Below, piece by piece: positions 63,855 through 64,000 of a stretch of 64,000 nt of DNA. Below the pieces are notes generated by a model that saw nothing but the letters and a program-made list of their open reading frames with translations, was not told the origin of the DNA and did no database searches. The position numbers and the translations under genes are program-made. Within the stretch, counting starts at the first letter, position 1. Every line of letters begins with the position of its first letter. The stretch is from Paenibacillus gorillae (GTDB lineage Bacteria; Bacillota; Bacilli; Paenibacillales; Paenibacillaceae): assembly GCF_000513275.1 (NCBI RefSeq), contig NZ_CBVJ010000015.1, positions 1-64,000 of the forward strand. Direction: 5' to 3'.

Positions 63855-64000
63855 ATGCGCGATCCAAGACTGCAAAAACTCGCCAGTAATCTGGCGGGCT
63901 ATTCCATTGATGTTCAGCCTGGGGACAATGTCCTGATTGATATGATCGGAGCGGAGCGGGAACTCGCCAAATGTTTAATTGAGGAAGTGACCAAACGGGG
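63855..64000 (+). CDS. M29-family aminopeptidase (5' end only)
   Basis: Truncated by the window edge; 48 residues visible. ATG at 63855 follows AGGAGG. The start MRDPRLQKLASNLAGYSIDV, then QPGDNVLIDMIGAERELAK, matches the N-terminal domain of thermophilic-type metallo-aminopeptidases (AmpS/PepS, M29). The metal ligands lie beyond the window. Confidence 0.8.
   Translation, partial: MRDPRLQKLASNLAGYSIDVQPGDNVLIDMIGAERELAKCLIEEVTKR

Noticed and set aside
1-64000. CRISPR array
   Set aside because: No regularly spaced direct repeats of 24-40 bases were seen; the only spaced repeat is the two-copy leader at 2,061 and 2,973.
1-64000. Intact insertion sequence or transposase
   Set aside because: No DDE or HUH transposase frame and no terminal inverted repeats with target duplications were recognised.

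Overview
The window reads as a chromosome segment of a Gram-positive, spore-former-type Firmicute, most likely Paenibacillus or a close relative. This rests on the protein set (CcpA, AcuA/AcuC/AcsA, FloT with its NfeD partner, arginine decarboxylase SpeA, a T-box in front of proS, the DUF1885, DUF1292, DUF1054 and DUF3892 families), strong AGGAGG-type ribosome binding sites, frequent TTG/GTG starts, and an intermediate base composition with an AT-richer accessory left end. No species name can be read from the sequence.

Positions 1-14,750 are a decaying mobile element, mainly a prophage early region, next to a tRNA-Val(GAC) gene (14,879-14,953, minus strand). The integrase remnant with an excisionase-like gene in front sits against the 3' end of the tRNA, as expected for tRNA-targeted integration. 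Many genes still have recognisable phage families: DNA methyltransferase, a LexA-like DNA-binding protein, ASCH protein, J-domain protein, PD-(D/E)XK nuclease, SNF2-type helicase, sigma-like factor. They are broken by frameshifts, mostly in homopolymers, and by stop codons of all three types. The far left holds a secreted protein, a small membrane protein running into a 730-nt non-coding stretch full of perfect stem-loops that ends in a clean terminator (candidate large structured RNA, 1,098-1,827), and two membrane-protein genes that share a repeated leader.

Positions 15,000-34,900 hold ordinary chromosomal genes: an acyltransferase, a metallo-beta-lactamase-fold hydrolase, conserved DUF proteins, SpeA, two MFS exporters, a frameshifted YcaQ-type protein, DinB, and a divergent two-component system plus ABC exporter arranged like the LnrJK-LnrLMN linearmycin-resistance locus. 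A T-box controlled proS follows.

Positions 35,000-51,400 are dominated by carbon metabolism: gnd, aroK, aroA, a GlcNAc/glucose-type PTS EIICBA with ptsI, ccpA with mtnN, and the acetate module acuC and acuA divergent from acsA. CcpA is encoded within 4-6 kb of three cre-like boxes in front of the PTS operon and in the acuA/acsA gap, so this block looks like one catabolite-control neighbourhood. AcuA and AcuC are expected to acetylate and deacetylate the AcsA active-site lysine.

Positions 51,400-64,000 contain a class A penicillin-binding protein with a long C-terminal tail, the NfeD-floT membrane operon behind a SigW-type promoter, rpsD with a structured leader, a GAF-GGDEF diguanylate cyclase, a lipoprotein and the start of an M29 aminopeptidase. 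Between floT and a methyltransferase gene lies the most intriguing cassette: a 20-aa peptide gene with its own promoter and strong ribosome binding site, two successive hairpins, then two overlapping genes that encode the phosphohistidine swivelling domain and the ATP-grasp domain of a split PEP-synthase/dikinase-type phosphotransferase. It looks like a precursor or signal peptide with a dedicated dikinase-type modifying enzyme and is the best candidate for an undescribed system.
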